The notes beneath the pieces were generated by a model. It saw only the letters and a list, made by a program, of their open reading frames with translations. It had not been told where the DNA came from and made no database searches. The translations under genes and the position numbers were made by a program. 64,000 nucleotides of DNA, taken from NCBI RefSeq assembly GCF_000612805.1, contig NZ_HG964407.1, positions 124,001 through 188,000 on the forward strand. Reading direction: 5' to 3'. Positions 16,722 to 25,960 of this stretch are shown here, piece after piece. This DNA comes from Bacillus ndiopicus. Its GTDB lineage: Bacteria; Bacillota; Bacilli; Bacillales_A; Planococcaceae. The number at the start of each line of letters is the position of its first letter. The stretch's first letter is position 1.

Positions 16722-17636
16722 TTAATCGTACTTGATTCTTGGATCAAGTAATCTGTAAATAAGGTCTGCAATAAGGTTGCTTAGTATAACAAATACGGCT
16801 ATCAACAATGTAGCCGCCTGAACGACACTCATATCGCGTAAATTAACCGCCTGAACTAGCAATTGCCCAAGCCCTGGCCATGCAAATACCGTTTCTGTAA
16901 TAAGTGTCCCTCCAATAAGGGTGGATGTTTGTAGCGCCATAATTGTCACTACTGGGATTAAAGCATTACGAAATGCATGTTTATTTACTACAATGGATTC
17001 TCGTAATCCTTTACTGCGTGCAGTTCGAATAAAATCTTGCCCCAGTATTTCCAACATGCTAGAACGAATTAAACGTGTCATCTCAGCAGCAATACCTGTG
17101 CCTAATGTTATAGCTGGTAAAATAAGATGCATAAGTCCACCCTTCCCGGAAACAGGAAACAATTGAAGATTTACCGCAAACATTAAAATCAACATAATAC
17201 CAAGCCAAAAACTTGGCATTGCCTTCCCTAATACAGCACCACCTGTAATAAATAGGTCCATAAAGCTATTGCGCTTAACTGCGGATAATATCCCTAACGG
17301 AACAGAAATAATAATTGCTACAATCATTGAGGCAATCGCAAGCTGGAACGTCGCAGGTAACCGCTCTAACACTAGGTCCAATGCATCCATATCATAGCGA
17401 AATGACTCACCAAAATCCCCTTTCACTAGGTCACCTAAATATTTCATATATTGAACAGGTAATGGTTCATTAAATCCAAGTGCCTCCTTTAGCGATTCTC
17501 GCTCCTCATCTGTTGCTGTTTCAGGAAGCATCATTGAAACAGGGTCACCAGTTACTCGCACTAGCACAAAAACGATAAGCGTTATAAGAAGAAGGACGGG
17601 AATTGTTTTTAAGACATTTAGAAGAAAATATTTCAT
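16722..17636 (-). CDS. Oligopeptide/dipeptide ABC transporter permease (DppB/OppB-type)
   Basis: 304-residue permease with N-terminal helix at about 8-30, an extracytoplasmic segment containing GDFGESFRYDMDALDLVLERLP as in the OppB/DppB family, and the coupling loop RTARSKGLRESIVVNKHAFRNALIP. GGAGG lies ahead of the ATG. It follows the binding-protein gene after a gap holding two hairpins. Confidence 0.93.
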   Translation of the reverse strand: MKYFLLNVLKTIPVLLLITLIVFVLVRVTGDPVSMMLPETATDEERESLKEALGFNEPLPVQYMKYLGDLVKGDFGESFRYDMDALDLVLERLPATFQLAIASMIVAIIISVPLGILSAVKRNSFMDLFITGGAVLGKAMPSFWLGIMLILMFAVNLQLFPVSGKGGLMHLILPAITLGTGIAAEMTRLIRSSMLEILGQDFIRTARSKGLRESIVVNKHAFRNALIPVVTIMALQTSTLIGGTLITETVFAWPGLGQLLVQAVNLRDMSVVQAATLLIAVFVILSNLIADLIYRLLDPRIKYD

Positions 17637-17667
17637 TCATATGTACCTCCATAGCCATCAATTTTAA

Positions 17668-17737
17668 CCACCACAGAGTATTCAAATGGCATTGTCTGTG
17701 GTGGCTACCTTGTTTTTAGCTATATTTGATATAGCTA
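17668..17737. repeat. Two intercistronic hairpins between binding protein and permease genes
   Basis: CCACCACAGA (17668-17677) pairs with TCTGTGGTGG (17695-17704), and TAGCTATAT-TTG-ATATAGCTA occupies 17717-17737. Neither has a T-run on the coding strand. Such structures commonly protect the upstream message and raise binding protein over channel (inference). Confidence 0.55.
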
Positions 17738-17755
17738 AAGGGCGAAAATCTCCAA

Positions 17756-19309
17756 TTATTTTAATGTAATCGTGTCTACGTAGAACATTTCATCTAATCT
17801 CGGTTCAAAATCAACTCGGTCATTCACACCTGTAATTGCCTGTAATTGATATAAATAAATTTGCGGGCGATCTTCTGCAATGAATTCTTGTGCTTTTTTG
17901 TATTGTTCTACACGCTCATCTAAGTTCATATTAGTTTCAGCAGTAATTAATAATTTCTCTGTTTCTGGGTTATTATAATCCGTTTCCCCTTTTGCTCGTT
18001 CAAACTGTAGACGGTCTAATGCGAGTGAAGCATCGAACATTGAATTACCGTATCCAATGAAGAACATATCGTTAAATGTTCTTTCCGTGTACTTTTGGTT
18101 GAAGGCACTCCACTCTAATAATTCAAGCTTTACTGTAATGCCAACCTCTGCAAGCATTGCTACCATTAATTCTGCAGTTTCCTTATCTTTTAAATAACGC
18201 CCATTTGGTGCGCTAAGTGTCAATGTAAGACCATCTGCATAACCTGCCTGAGCCAATAATTCTTTTGCTTTTTCAGGATCATATAAAGATGTCCCAAACA
18301 AGCTTTCATTTGCTCCAACATTGCCTGGCGTTACGCGTGTACGTGTAACCTCACCCGCTCCACCAAGTAAAGAATCAACAATAGCCTGCTTATCAATCGC
18401 TAAATCAATTGCCTCGCGCACTAGCGGGTCTGCCGTTACATTGCCTTCTGCTGTACGAAGAACAAGCATCATAACGCGTTGAGTTGGAGAATTTTTAACT
18501 GTTACACCTTCTGTTGCATCAATGCGCTCTACATCTGTTGGAGGAATATTTACAGCAATATCGATTCCACCTGTTAATAATTCTGAAACGCGAGTTGAAT
18601 CTTCAGGAATACTTCTGAAAACTACTTCTTCCCACTTCGGTGCTTCACCAAAATAATCATTGTTCGCCTCTAAAGTTAAACGGTCATCCTTTTTCCAGTC
18701 TTTAAATTTGTAAGGACCTGTACCAACAGGCTTATTTACAAATGTATCCCATCCTTCTGATTCGATATAATCTTTTGGTAGAATCCCAGAGCCAATTCTT
18801 GATAAACGGTTTAATAAAGCTGGTTCTGGTGCATGTGTGATAATATCAAATTCATAATCACTTTTTACTTTTACTTCTTTAATTTGTTTATAGCTTCCGT
18901 ACTCCAATAATGTTTCATCATTTGCTACACGCTCCAATGTGAATTTCACGTCGTCTGCAGTTAAATCTTCACCATTATGAAACTTTACGCCTTCTTTAAG
19001 CTTGAAGGACCATGTTGTATCATCTACATTTTCCCAGCTTTCAGCAAGATCTGGTAAAAACCCCTCTTTACCACCATTTTTAACTAAATAGTTAAACATA
19101 TTGACATGAACAGCCTCTGTACTTGTAGTATTGTGGTTATGAATATCAAAAGAGGTAACATCTGTTCCAAATCCAACTACGAGTGTTTTAGAATCGCTTT
19201 TCTCAACGGGTTTTTCACCTTGTTCTTTATCTGAGCCACCGCTATCTTTCGAACATGCTGCTAAAATTAGTACAAACACTAACAACAAAATAGACAATCC
19301 TTTTTTCAT
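17756..19309 (-). CDS. Peptide-binding lipoprotein (SBP family 5, OppA/DppA-type)
   Basis: 517-residue family-5 extracytoplasmic binding protein. The signal peptide ends in the lipobox ILAAC with Cys19, followed by a Ser/Asp/Lys linker. ESWENVDDTTWSFKLKEGVKFHNGE and GTGPYKFKDWK are family hallmarks. The ATG overlaps the stop of the upstream amidohydrolase gene (ATGA), coupling importer and hydrolases. Its size and two linked M20 peptidases suggest short peptides or N-acylated/dipeptide-like substrates; the ligand is not deducible. Confidence 0.92.
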   Translation of the reverse strand: MKKGLSILLLVFVLILAACSKDSGGSDKEQGEKPVEKSDSKTLVVGFGTDVTSFDIHNHNTTSTEAVHVNMFNYLVKNGGKEGFLPDLAESWENVDDTTWSFKLKEGVKFHNGEDLTADDVKFTLERVANDETLLEYGSYKQIKEVKVKSDYEFDIITHAPEPALLNRLSRIGSGILPKDYIESEGWDTFVNKPVGTGPYKFKDWKKDDRLTLEANNDYFGEAPKWEEVVFRSIPEDSTRVSELLTGGIDIAVNIPPTDVERIDATEGVTVKNSPTQRVMMLVLRTAEGNVTADPLVREAIDLAIDKQAIVDSLLGGAGEVTRTRVTPGNVGANESLFGTSLYDPEKAKELLAQAGYADGLTLTLSAPNGRYLKDKETAELMVAMLAEVGITVKLELLEWSAFNQKYTERTFNDMFFIGYGNSMFDASLALDRLQFERAKGETDYNNPETEKLLITAETNMNLDERVEQYKKAQEFIAEDRPQIYLYQLQAITGVNDRVDFEPRLDEMFYVDTITLK

Positions 19310-20529
19310 AGTCCCTCTCCCTCTTTCTCTAAAAATTTGCAGACTAAGCTACATAAAGCCCCTATCCCAAACAGCATTGCCTCTTCATCAACATTAAATT
19401 TTGTTGTATGAATCCCATGGGCAGTGGATTCTCCCGAACTTGTTCCTAATCTAAAAAATACAGATGGTACTCTTTCAGAGAAAAATGCAAAATCTTCTCC
19501 ACCCATTGATGCATTTCCATAGCGAACTACCTCTAAACCGAATATCTCTCCTACTGTTGAAGCAAAGAATTCTTTGGCTGTAGAGTCGTTTTTCAACGCA
19601 GGGGTCTCATAGGTATAGCTTAATTGACATGAACCACCAAAAGCTTGCGCTATATTATCTGCAATTTGCTTTATGCGCCCATCCATCCCTTCTCGTGTTT
19701 TTGGGTTCAAAGTACGCACTGTCCCATTAACAGTAACTTTATCAGGGAGAATTGTTCCTTTCGTCCCCCCTTGAATTTGTCCTATACTTACGACTACCGA
19801 ATCGAGTGGATCAATCTGTCTACTAACAATTTGCTGTAAAGCAACTAGGATTTGAGCAGTAATCATTACTGCATCTACAGCTAAATGAGGGTGTGCAGCG
19901 TGTCCGCCTTTTCCTTGGACAACTAGTTCAAACATATCGACTGCAGCACCACTATAAACCGCGTTGGATAGACCAAATTCACCAACGCGCAATGCCGGAG
20001 CAACATGAAGGCCTGCCATTAAGTCCATTGCTGGATTTTCAAGCACCCCATCTTCAATCATTTTCGCTGCGCCTCTTCCAATTTCTTCAGCTGGTTGAAA
20101 AACTAATTTCAATACACCTTTCTCCAAACCTATTTCCGAAAAAACTTTAGCAACACCAAGTAAATTTGCCGTATGTACATCATGCCCACAGGCATGTGCA
20201 ACTCCTTCATGAACACTGCGATATGCTTCATCGATTTCGTCAGGCATTGGAAGTGCATCCATATCTGCTCGTAAACCTATTACTCGACCTGCTTGCTTAC
20301 CTTTAAGTATTCCAACAACACCTGTGCCGCCTATACCTTCCTGTATTTCATATCCCCAGTTTTTTAAATAAGAGGCGACAATGCTAGATGTTCTTTTTTC
20401 TTGAAATCCAAGCTCAGGGTGCTTACGTAAATCTTGTCGAATAGCAACAATCTTTTCATAGTTAGCTATAATCGATTCATAAACTGTAGGATATACTTCC
20501 TTTAATTTATTGAACTGTTGCTTTGTCAT
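19306..20529 (-). CDS. M20D-family metallo-amidohydrolase (N-acyl amino acid / hippurate hydrolase type)
   Basis: 407-residue M20 subfamily D hydrolase. Metal and catalytic motifs are GLRADMDALPM, HACGHDVHTANLLG, QPAEEIGRGA and GGEDFAFF, with the dimerisation lid in between. It likely cleaves N-acyl or aminobenzoyl amino acids or small peptides in the cytoplasm. It lies between the M20 dipeptidase and the binding protein, overlapping the latter by 4 bases. Confidence 0.9.
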   Translation of the reverse strand: MTKQQFNKLKEVYPTVYESIIANYEKIVAIRQDLRKHPELGFQEKRTSSIVASYLKNWGYEIQEGIGGTGVVGILKGKQAGRVIGLRADMDALPMPDEIDEAYRSVHEGVAHACGHDVHTANLLGVAKVFSEIGLEKGVLKLVFQPAEEIGRGAAKMIEDGVLENPAMDLMAGLHVAPALRVGEFGLSNAVYSGAAVDMFELVVQGKGGHAAHPHLAVDAVMITAQILVALQQIVSRQIDPLDSVVVSIGQIQGGTKGTILPDKVTVNGTVRTLNPKTREGMDGRIKQIADNIAQAFGGSCQLSYTYETPALKNDSTAKEFFASTVGEIFGLEVVRYGNASMGGEDFAFFSERVPSVFFRLGTSSGESTAHGIHTTKFNVDEEAMLFGIGALCSLVCKFLEKEGEGL

Positions 20530-20546
20530 TTACCTTTCATCCCCTT

Positions 20547-21914
20547 TCAGTTTTGCTGTGCCATTACTTTCCCATATGTGAAGATAAGTGAAGCAACCAT
20601 TTTAATCCCGTCGATAAAATCTTCTATTTCTATATTTTCGTTTGGTGCATGTGTATAAGATGTGAAATTTCCAACTCCGAATGATACAGATGGTATACCG
20701 AACTTTTGGCATATTTCATACATCGGACCTGTTCCAGGCGTGTTTGGAACTACATTCGGCGATTGCTTCGTATATTTTTCTACAGTCTCCAAAACGGCTC
20801 CTACTATTTTTTCAGATGGATGTGTTCGCGCTGCGATTTCTTCACCAAAAGTGCGAATTTCTATATCAGTAAACCCATTTTCATCAAGATGGCTACGCAG
20901 TAACTGCAACATTTTATTAGGCTGCTGTCCTGGTACAAGTCGGAAATCAATTTTTGCAACAGCCTCTGAAGGTAAAACCGTTTTTGATCCCTCTCCTGTG
21001 TAGCCGCTATGTATACCGCAAATATTACAAGTAGGCTCATAAATATGCTTTTTCTTCAATTCTTCTCCTGTCAAATCATTAACAAATTGCTTAATACCTA
21101 GATGCTCCTTCAGTTTTTTCTCTTCAATGCTATAACGCTGTAGCATTTCTAAATCCTCATCTGTTAATGGAGTAATATCATCATAAAAACCAGGGATCAG
21201 CACTCGATCTTGATCATCTTTTAACGAATTTAATGCTTTCACTAAGCGCCATGCCGGACTATTAACAATAGTTGCATTTGCTGAATGAAGGTCAGTATTT
21301 GCTTCTTTTGCGAACAGCTCTACGTATAAAAGCCCTTTTACACCTAACGAAACTTCAATTCGACCTTCCCCATCCTTATAACCGAATTCCCATATACAAG
21401 CATCTGCTTGTATTTTTTCTTGATAATTTTCAGCAAATGTACCGAGATTGATACTGCCAATTTCCTCTTCACCTTCAAATATGAATTTAATATCAATTGG
21501 CAATTCACCAGTTACTTTTTTAATGGCATGAACTGCTGCCATACGCGCTATTAAATTTCCTTTATTATCGGCAATTCCACGGGCGACCAATTTATTTCCA
21601 ACAACGGTCGGTTCAAATGGCGGTGTCTTCCACAATTCAATTGGATCTTCTGGTTGGACATCATAGTGATTGTAAAAGCTTAAAATCGTTCCTTCTTTTC
21701 CTTGTAAATGTGAAAATACGACAGGCTGCCCCCCTGTAGCAAGAATCTCAGGATAAACATTAAAAGCCTCGTCAAAAAGCTGTTCTAAGTACTTTACACT
21801 TTCTTGCATTCCCCTATTTTGTGCAGCAACACTTGGAATTCTACAAAAATCTGTGAGCCATTTTAAATAGTAATCACGATGTTTATCAATATACTCAAAA
21901 ATTTGATTTTCCAA
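20547..21914 (-). CDS. M20-family dipeptidase, first gene of peptide operon
   Basis: 455-residue M20 (ArgE/DapE/carnosinase-like) peptidase with motifs NHYDVQPEDP, RGIADNKGN, EGEEEIGS and C-terminal YTHAPNENI. I start at a TTG (21914) because AGGTGGAG lies about 6 bases upstream; the longer frame to 21983 adds 23 residues that look non-coding and would swallow a palindrome. It probably hydrolyses imported dipeptides. Confidence 0.85.
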   Translation of the reverse strand: MENQIFEYIDKHRDYYLKWLTDFCRIPSVAAQNRGMQESVKYLEQLFDEAFNVYPEILATGGQPVVFSHLQGKEGTILSFYNHYDVQPEDPIELWKTPPFEPTVVGNKLVARGIADNKGNLIARMAAVHAIKKVTGELPIDIKFIFEGEEEIGSINLGTFAENYQEKIQADACIWEFGYKDGEGRIEVSLGVKGLLYVELFAKEANTDLHSANATIVNSPAWRLVKALNSLKDDQDRVLIPGFYDDITPLTDEDLEMLQRYSIEEKKLKEHLGIKQFVNDLTGEELKKKHIYEPTCNICGIHSGYTGEGSKTVLPSEAVAKIDFRLVPGQQPNKMLQLLRSHLDENGFTDIEIRTFGEEIAARTHPSEKIVGAVLETVEKYTKQSPNVVPNTPGTGPMYEICQKFGIPSVSFGVGNFTSYTHAPNENIEIEDFIDGIKMVASLIFTYGKVMAQQN

Positions 21915-21933
21915 TTTATTCTCCACCTTATTT

Positions 21934-21950
21934 TTCGGAATTTTTCCGAA
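21934..21950. promoter_or_regulatory. TTCGGAA palindrome ahead of peptide operon
   Basis: TTCGGAA-TTT-TTCCGAA is a perfect 7-3-7 inverted repeat 20 bp before the proposed TTG start. A related TTTTTCGGATTCC lies at about 22,032. It is a candidate operator, perhaps for the regulator encoded at the operon's end. Confidence 0.5.
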
Positions 21951-22312
21951 AATAATTATTTTCATAAATCTTACATTGACCATATATTATATGTCAACAT
22001 TAATTTTATAGAATTTTCAAAATATATAGTTTTTTCGGATTCCATCTTACTTATTTATCCCCCAAAGTATATTTAATTCAGGCATTTCAGACTTTCCCCC
22101 AAATGAAATTACTCTTCAAAATATATAAAATCAGCAAACTTACCGTCATTTACAGAAATCAGAACTTCCTGCATCTACCGCTACGAAATTTGCTAAATTA
22201 TAATAAAGGCATTGAAATTTCACTACATCAGGGAATTACGACTTATAATAAAAGACATTTTCCATAATAATTTAGCACTATCCATATAGGAAAATATATT
22301 CTTCCTAATAAA
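21951..22312. other. AT-rich spacer upstream of the peptide operon
   Basis: About 360 bp without a credible gene. Apart from the second TTTTTCGGA half-site near 22,032 I see only AT-rich sequence, which must include the operon promoter. Confidence 0.5.
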
Positions 22313-22359
22313 AATAAAAACTGTAAGAAAAGTAGATTTCCATCTACATTTTCTTACAG
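22313..22359 (-). terminator. Terminator of the 22,372 MFS gene
   Basis: CTGTAAGAAAA plus GTAGA pair with TCTAC plus TTTTCTTACAG (22321-22359). On the minus strand the stem is followed by TTTTTATTTTT. Confidence 0.8.
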
Positions 22360-22371
22360 TCTAGCCTCACT

Positions 22372-23583
22372 TTATTCAACTTCCTTCACACCCGCAGCCA
22401 CCAATATTTTATTGCGAGCTAATAGCAAAAGTAACACTAACATCAAAATGCCTGTCGCAATTAAAATCCATTCGATTGCAATAACATCTGCTAAAGGGCC
22501 AAATACAAGCATTCCTATTGGCATCATAGACGAGGAGATCATACCGAATACGCCAAAAATACGCCCTAAATAATTACCTTCCACTTTTTCCTGAAGCAAT
22601 ACGGTTGAAGGTGTGTTGAAAATTGGCATAGCTATACCACAAATAAGCATTAACACTGAATATACTAGAAAGTTTGGCACAAACCCGAAGCTAATTGTGC
22701 ATAGTGCCATAATAATCCCAGCAAATAGCATCGTATGTACTCGATTTTGAAAGCCACCCCACATTGCAATTGCGCTTCCTCCAGCCATCATACCTACTGA
22801 AAAAGTAAGCTCAATAACTGTTAATCGCCATACATCATCCCCAAAGGAGCGTGCTACTTGTAGCGGTGTTAAAAAGGCCATTGGTGCAATCAAAAAGAAG
22901 AGCATTGCAAAAAATAAGAAGAATGATTTTAAAAATGCGTGCTCTCGAATATAGCGCAATCCTTGCTTAAAGTCTTCAATATAGCCGACTTGCTCTCCCA
23001 TTGCCTTTTCGTGCACAGCTATTTTTAAGAAGAAGAGCAATGTAAAAATGGCTAGAGCTGCCGTTACAACATCAATAAAGAATATAATCTCTAATGTAGC
23101 TAAGCTGAGTAATGCTGCACTTACCATTGGGGCAATAAACATGATACCTGCCTGAATACTCCCATTAATACCATTTACCTTTGTCAGCTTTTCCTCTGGG
23201 ACAATTTGTGGCAAAATTGCCCCCACAGCAGGTGTTTGTACCCCTGCACCAAATGAACGAATCGCTGCAATAACAAATAATAGCCACATCTCCTCATAGC
23301 CCATTAAAAAGACAATAGCCAACACTAACGTAGAAAGTGCAATAACACCATCCGCTATCGCAATCAGCCATTTACGATTGTAACGATCTGCCCATACCCC
23401 CGCAAAGGGAGATAGTAAAAATGTTGGAACAAAGCCACATAAAATAAAGATTGTCATCATCATACCAGATTGCGTTGTTAACGTAACATGCCACATAATT
23501 GCGTACTGTACAAGCGCTGAGCCGAACAATGAAATCGTCTGACTTGTTAAAAAAAGTGCAATATTCCTTTTCCAGTTTTCCAT
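22372..23583 (-). CDS. MFS transporter, Mef-like drug efflux type
   Basis: 403-residue, twelve-helix major facilitator protein. The family loop WADRYNRKWLIAIADG lies between helices 2 and 3, preceded by the SLFGSALVQYAIMWHVT opening typical of macrolide-efflux (Mef)-like MFS proteins. GGAGG is 10 bases upstream of the ATG. A promoter-like TTGTGT-18-TATAAT and the palindrome AACGTACGTT (23609-23618) lie in the short upstream gap. It resembles the MFS protein at 35,625. Substrate is unknown. Confidence 0.88.
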   Translation of the reverse strand: MENWKRNIALFLTSQTISLFGSALVQYAIMWHVTLTTQSGMMMTIFILCGFVPTFLLSPFAGVWADRYNRKWLIAIADGVIALSTLVLAIVFLMGYEEMWLLFVIAAIRSFGAGVQTPAVGAILPQIVPEEKLTKVNGINGSIQAGIMFIAPMVSAALLSLATLEIIFFIDVVTAALAIFTLLFFLKIAVHEKAMGEQVGYIEDFKQGLRYIREHAFLKSFFLFFAMLFFLIAPMAFLTPLQVARSFGDDVWRLTVIELTFSVGMMAGGSAIAMWGGFQNRVHTMLFAGIIMALCTISFGFVPNFLVYSVLMLICGIAMPIFNTPSTVLLQEKVEGNYLGRIFGVFGMISSSMMPIGMLVFGPLADVIAIEWILIATGILMLVLLLLLARNKILVAAGVKEVE

Positions 23584-23608
23584 TAAGTAGTATCCTCCAT
23601 TTATCCAA

Positions 23609-23618
23609 AACGTACGTT
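23609..23618. promoter_or_regulatory. AACGTACGTT palindrome in MFS promoter region
   Basis: This perfect 10-bp palindrome sits between a TTGTGT-18-TATAAT promoter-like pair (minus strand) and the ribosome site of the MFS gene, a position where a repressor could act. Confidence 0.35.
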
Positions 23619-23674
23619 CTCTTAATTATAATATAAAACAATATTAGAACACAATTTTGAATGAATGAACCTAC

Positions 23675-25858
23675 TTATTCTTTCCACAAACGACCTGGCC
23701 AATAAGACCATCTTCCGAATAGCGTAATTAAAGCAGGTACTAATAATGGACGCACAATAAAGGTATCTAATAGAACACCTATAGCAGTGACAATACCGAA
23801 TTGTACTAATAATTGAATTGGCAACGAAGCCAACACTGCAAATGTCCCTGCCAAAATTAAGCCCGCTGATGTAATTACTGCACCAGTAGATGCTACTCCT
23901 TCTGCAATAGATTGCTTATAGTCCATCCCTCGCTGTCTATTTTTCCATATATCTGAAATCATAAAAATATTGTAATCATTGCCTAGTGCTATAATAAATA
24001 CAAAGGAATATAGTGGAATGGCACTCGCCATCGCCTCATGCCCTAAACCATAATGAATAATAAGCCAGCCTAAGCCAAGCGCTGCAAAAAACGATACAAG
24101 CACTGTTAGCATTAATTGAATAGCCGTAATAACTGCGCGTAAATATAACAGTAGCACAACAAAAATAATGGCAATCATAACAGGCTGAATCAACTTCTCA
24201 TCATGCATTTGCACTTCCTTTGTATCTAACTGTTCACTCGTTTCGCCGCCAATCCAAAATTCATTATCTAAAATAGACGCTATATCTTTTTTCATTTGCT
24301 CAACATCTGCCATTGCCTTATTCGAGTATGGATTTTTATTTAAATCCACTTCGTACAATAATATATTTGTATCTGTAGCACCTACACGCGGTTCTTTAAC
24401 CGCTGCTATATATGGTAAATTACTCAACTGTTCTTTAACATCTAACTGCTGTCCCTCCGCATTAATAATAAGTTGTACTGGTGCTAATTCTCCAGCACTA
24501 AAATTATCTTCAATTAACACAAAGCCTTCACGAGATTGTATTTCCTTTGGAAATGAAGAAAGTAAGTCATAGTTATATTGGATTTTTGTTGAAGTAAAGG
24601 CCAACACAAGTAATAAAACACTTGTTGTTACCACGATAAACCAAGGCTTATGCGTAACAAATATACCGATTTTCCGCATTTTTGCATGACTTTCTTGGTG
24701 CTGTTTATATTCCTTGCCCTTATTTTTTGCAAGCTGTTTCTCTTCTTCAATTGTGCGAGGGATAAACGGCCAAAACGCTTTGCGACCTAATAAAGCGAGC
24801 AGTGCAGGTAATAAAGTTAATACTGCAATCATTGTTAATAACACGCCAAAGCTAAATGGCACAGCAAAGCGTTGAAAAGCGCCGTAATCCGCCAGCGCAA
24901 GCGTTGCTAACCCAATAACAACTGTAAAGCCACTCATAAAAATAGCCCCTGCAGAATCCCGTACAGCTTCAGAAATCGCTACAAATTTGTTATTTTCCAT
25001 TAATAGCTTATCGCGGTATTTTGTAATTAAAAATAAACAATAATCCGTACCCGCACCAAACAATAATACAATCATAATCGCGATTGCCTGTGCATCTTTA
25101 TGAATCCAACCATTCTCCGCCATATAGCCAAGCAGTGGGCTAATAACTAAAAATGCAATACTAACAACGATAATTGGAATAAGCGCTAAAATTGGCGAGC
25201 GATAAATCGCTAATAAAATGATTAAAATTAAAATCACTGTTGCCATCATTAGCTTTACATCTGCTGATGCAAAAAGCGAGGCTGCATCTACAGAAATAGC
25301 TACAGGACCTGAAAAGCGAGCAAGTAAGCCACTTTCATCCAAGTTTTTGTTATAAGGGTTTTCATTCATAACATCTTTCGTATAGGATGTTATTTTTTCT
25401 AGGCTTTGTTTAAAGCTTTTTGTATTCGTATCGGTTGTAAAAAATACTGGCGTTACGAGCGAGCGCCCATTTTCTGATATAGCCCCTAGCAATGCTTCTG
25501 GCGGCAACATCGCAAAAGGAGGTAAAGCTGCCTGCCCCTCCAAAGGCTCTTCCTCCAATTTTGCATACAAAGTTTGAATGTTTACTATATCTGCTACTTC
25601 TAACCCCGTTTCCTTAAACCAAACAATTAACAATGGAATACCTGCATTTGAAGCGAATTGCTCCTTCATCATTTTATTTGCTTCAATGGACATCATATTA
25701 GATGGCAATTCATCACCTGCGTAATTTTCTACGCTATTTACTTGTGGCAATGTCATAGTTAAAACGATTAACAAGACTAGCCATATTGTAAGAAAGACCC
25801 ATCTTCCTTTTTTGCCACCAACTACTTGCCCAAAACGTTGTAATGGATTTTGTTTCAT
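23675..25858 (-). CDS. MMPL/RND-family membrane transporter
   Basis: 727 residues arranged as two repeats of one helix, a large extracytoplasmic loop and five helices. The proton-relay Asp motifs in helix 4 and 10 appear as FGAGTDYCLFL and IALGNDYNIFM. This architecture matches Gram-positive YdfJ/MMPL exporters of lipids or hydrophobic compounds. ATG at 25858 follows GGGGAG; a GTG one codon earlier is possible. It lies 92 bp upstream of the MFS gene in the same direction and diverges from the RNA-repair operon. Confidence 0.9.
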   Translation of the reverse strand: MKQNPLQRFGQVVGGKKGRWVFLTIWLVLLIVLTMTLPQVNSVENYAGDELPSNMMSIEANKMMKEQFASNAGIPLLIVWFKETGLEVADIVNIQTLYAKLEEEPLEGQAALPPFAMLPPEALLGAISENGRSLVTPVFFTTDTNTKSFKQSLEKITSYTKDVMNENPYNKNLDESGLLARFSGPVAISVDAASLFASADVKLMMATVILILIILLAIYRSPILALIPIIVVSIAFLVISPLLGYMAENGWIHKDAQAIAIMIVLLFGAGTDYCLFLITKYRDKLLMENNKFVAISEAVRDSAGAIFMSGFTVVIGLATLALADYGAFQRFAVPFSFGVLLTMIAVLTLLPALLALLGRKAFWPFIPRTIEEEKQLAKNKGKEYKQHQESHAKMRKIGIFVTHKPWFIVVTTSVLLLVLAFTSTKIQYNYDLLSSFPKEIQSREGFVLIEDNFSAGELAPVQLIINAEGQQLDVKEQLSNLPYIAAVKEPRVGATDTNILLYEVDLNKNPYSNKAMADVEQMKKDIASILDNEFWIGGETSEQLDTKEVQMHDEKLIQPVMIAIIFVVLLLYLRAVITAIQLMLTVLVSFFAALGLGWLIIHYGLGHEAMASAIPLYSFVFIIALGNDYNIFMISDIWKNRQRGMDYKQSIAEGVASTGAVITSAGLILAGTFAVLASLPIQLLVQFGIVTAIGVLLDTFIVRPLLVPALITLFGRWSYWPGRLWKE

Positions 25859-25960
25859 CACAAATCTCCCCTCTCTTTTTTCTAAAACTAAGAAATGTGA
25901 AACATTCTAGCTAAAGGTTTGTTCTTCCATTATAGTTAAAGTTAGAAAGGATGTGGTTAA

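Noticed and set aside
25891..25908. AGAAATGTGAAACATTCT as an operator between mmpL and hen1
   Set aside because: Only five paired bases on each side are perfect; too weak to report as a site.
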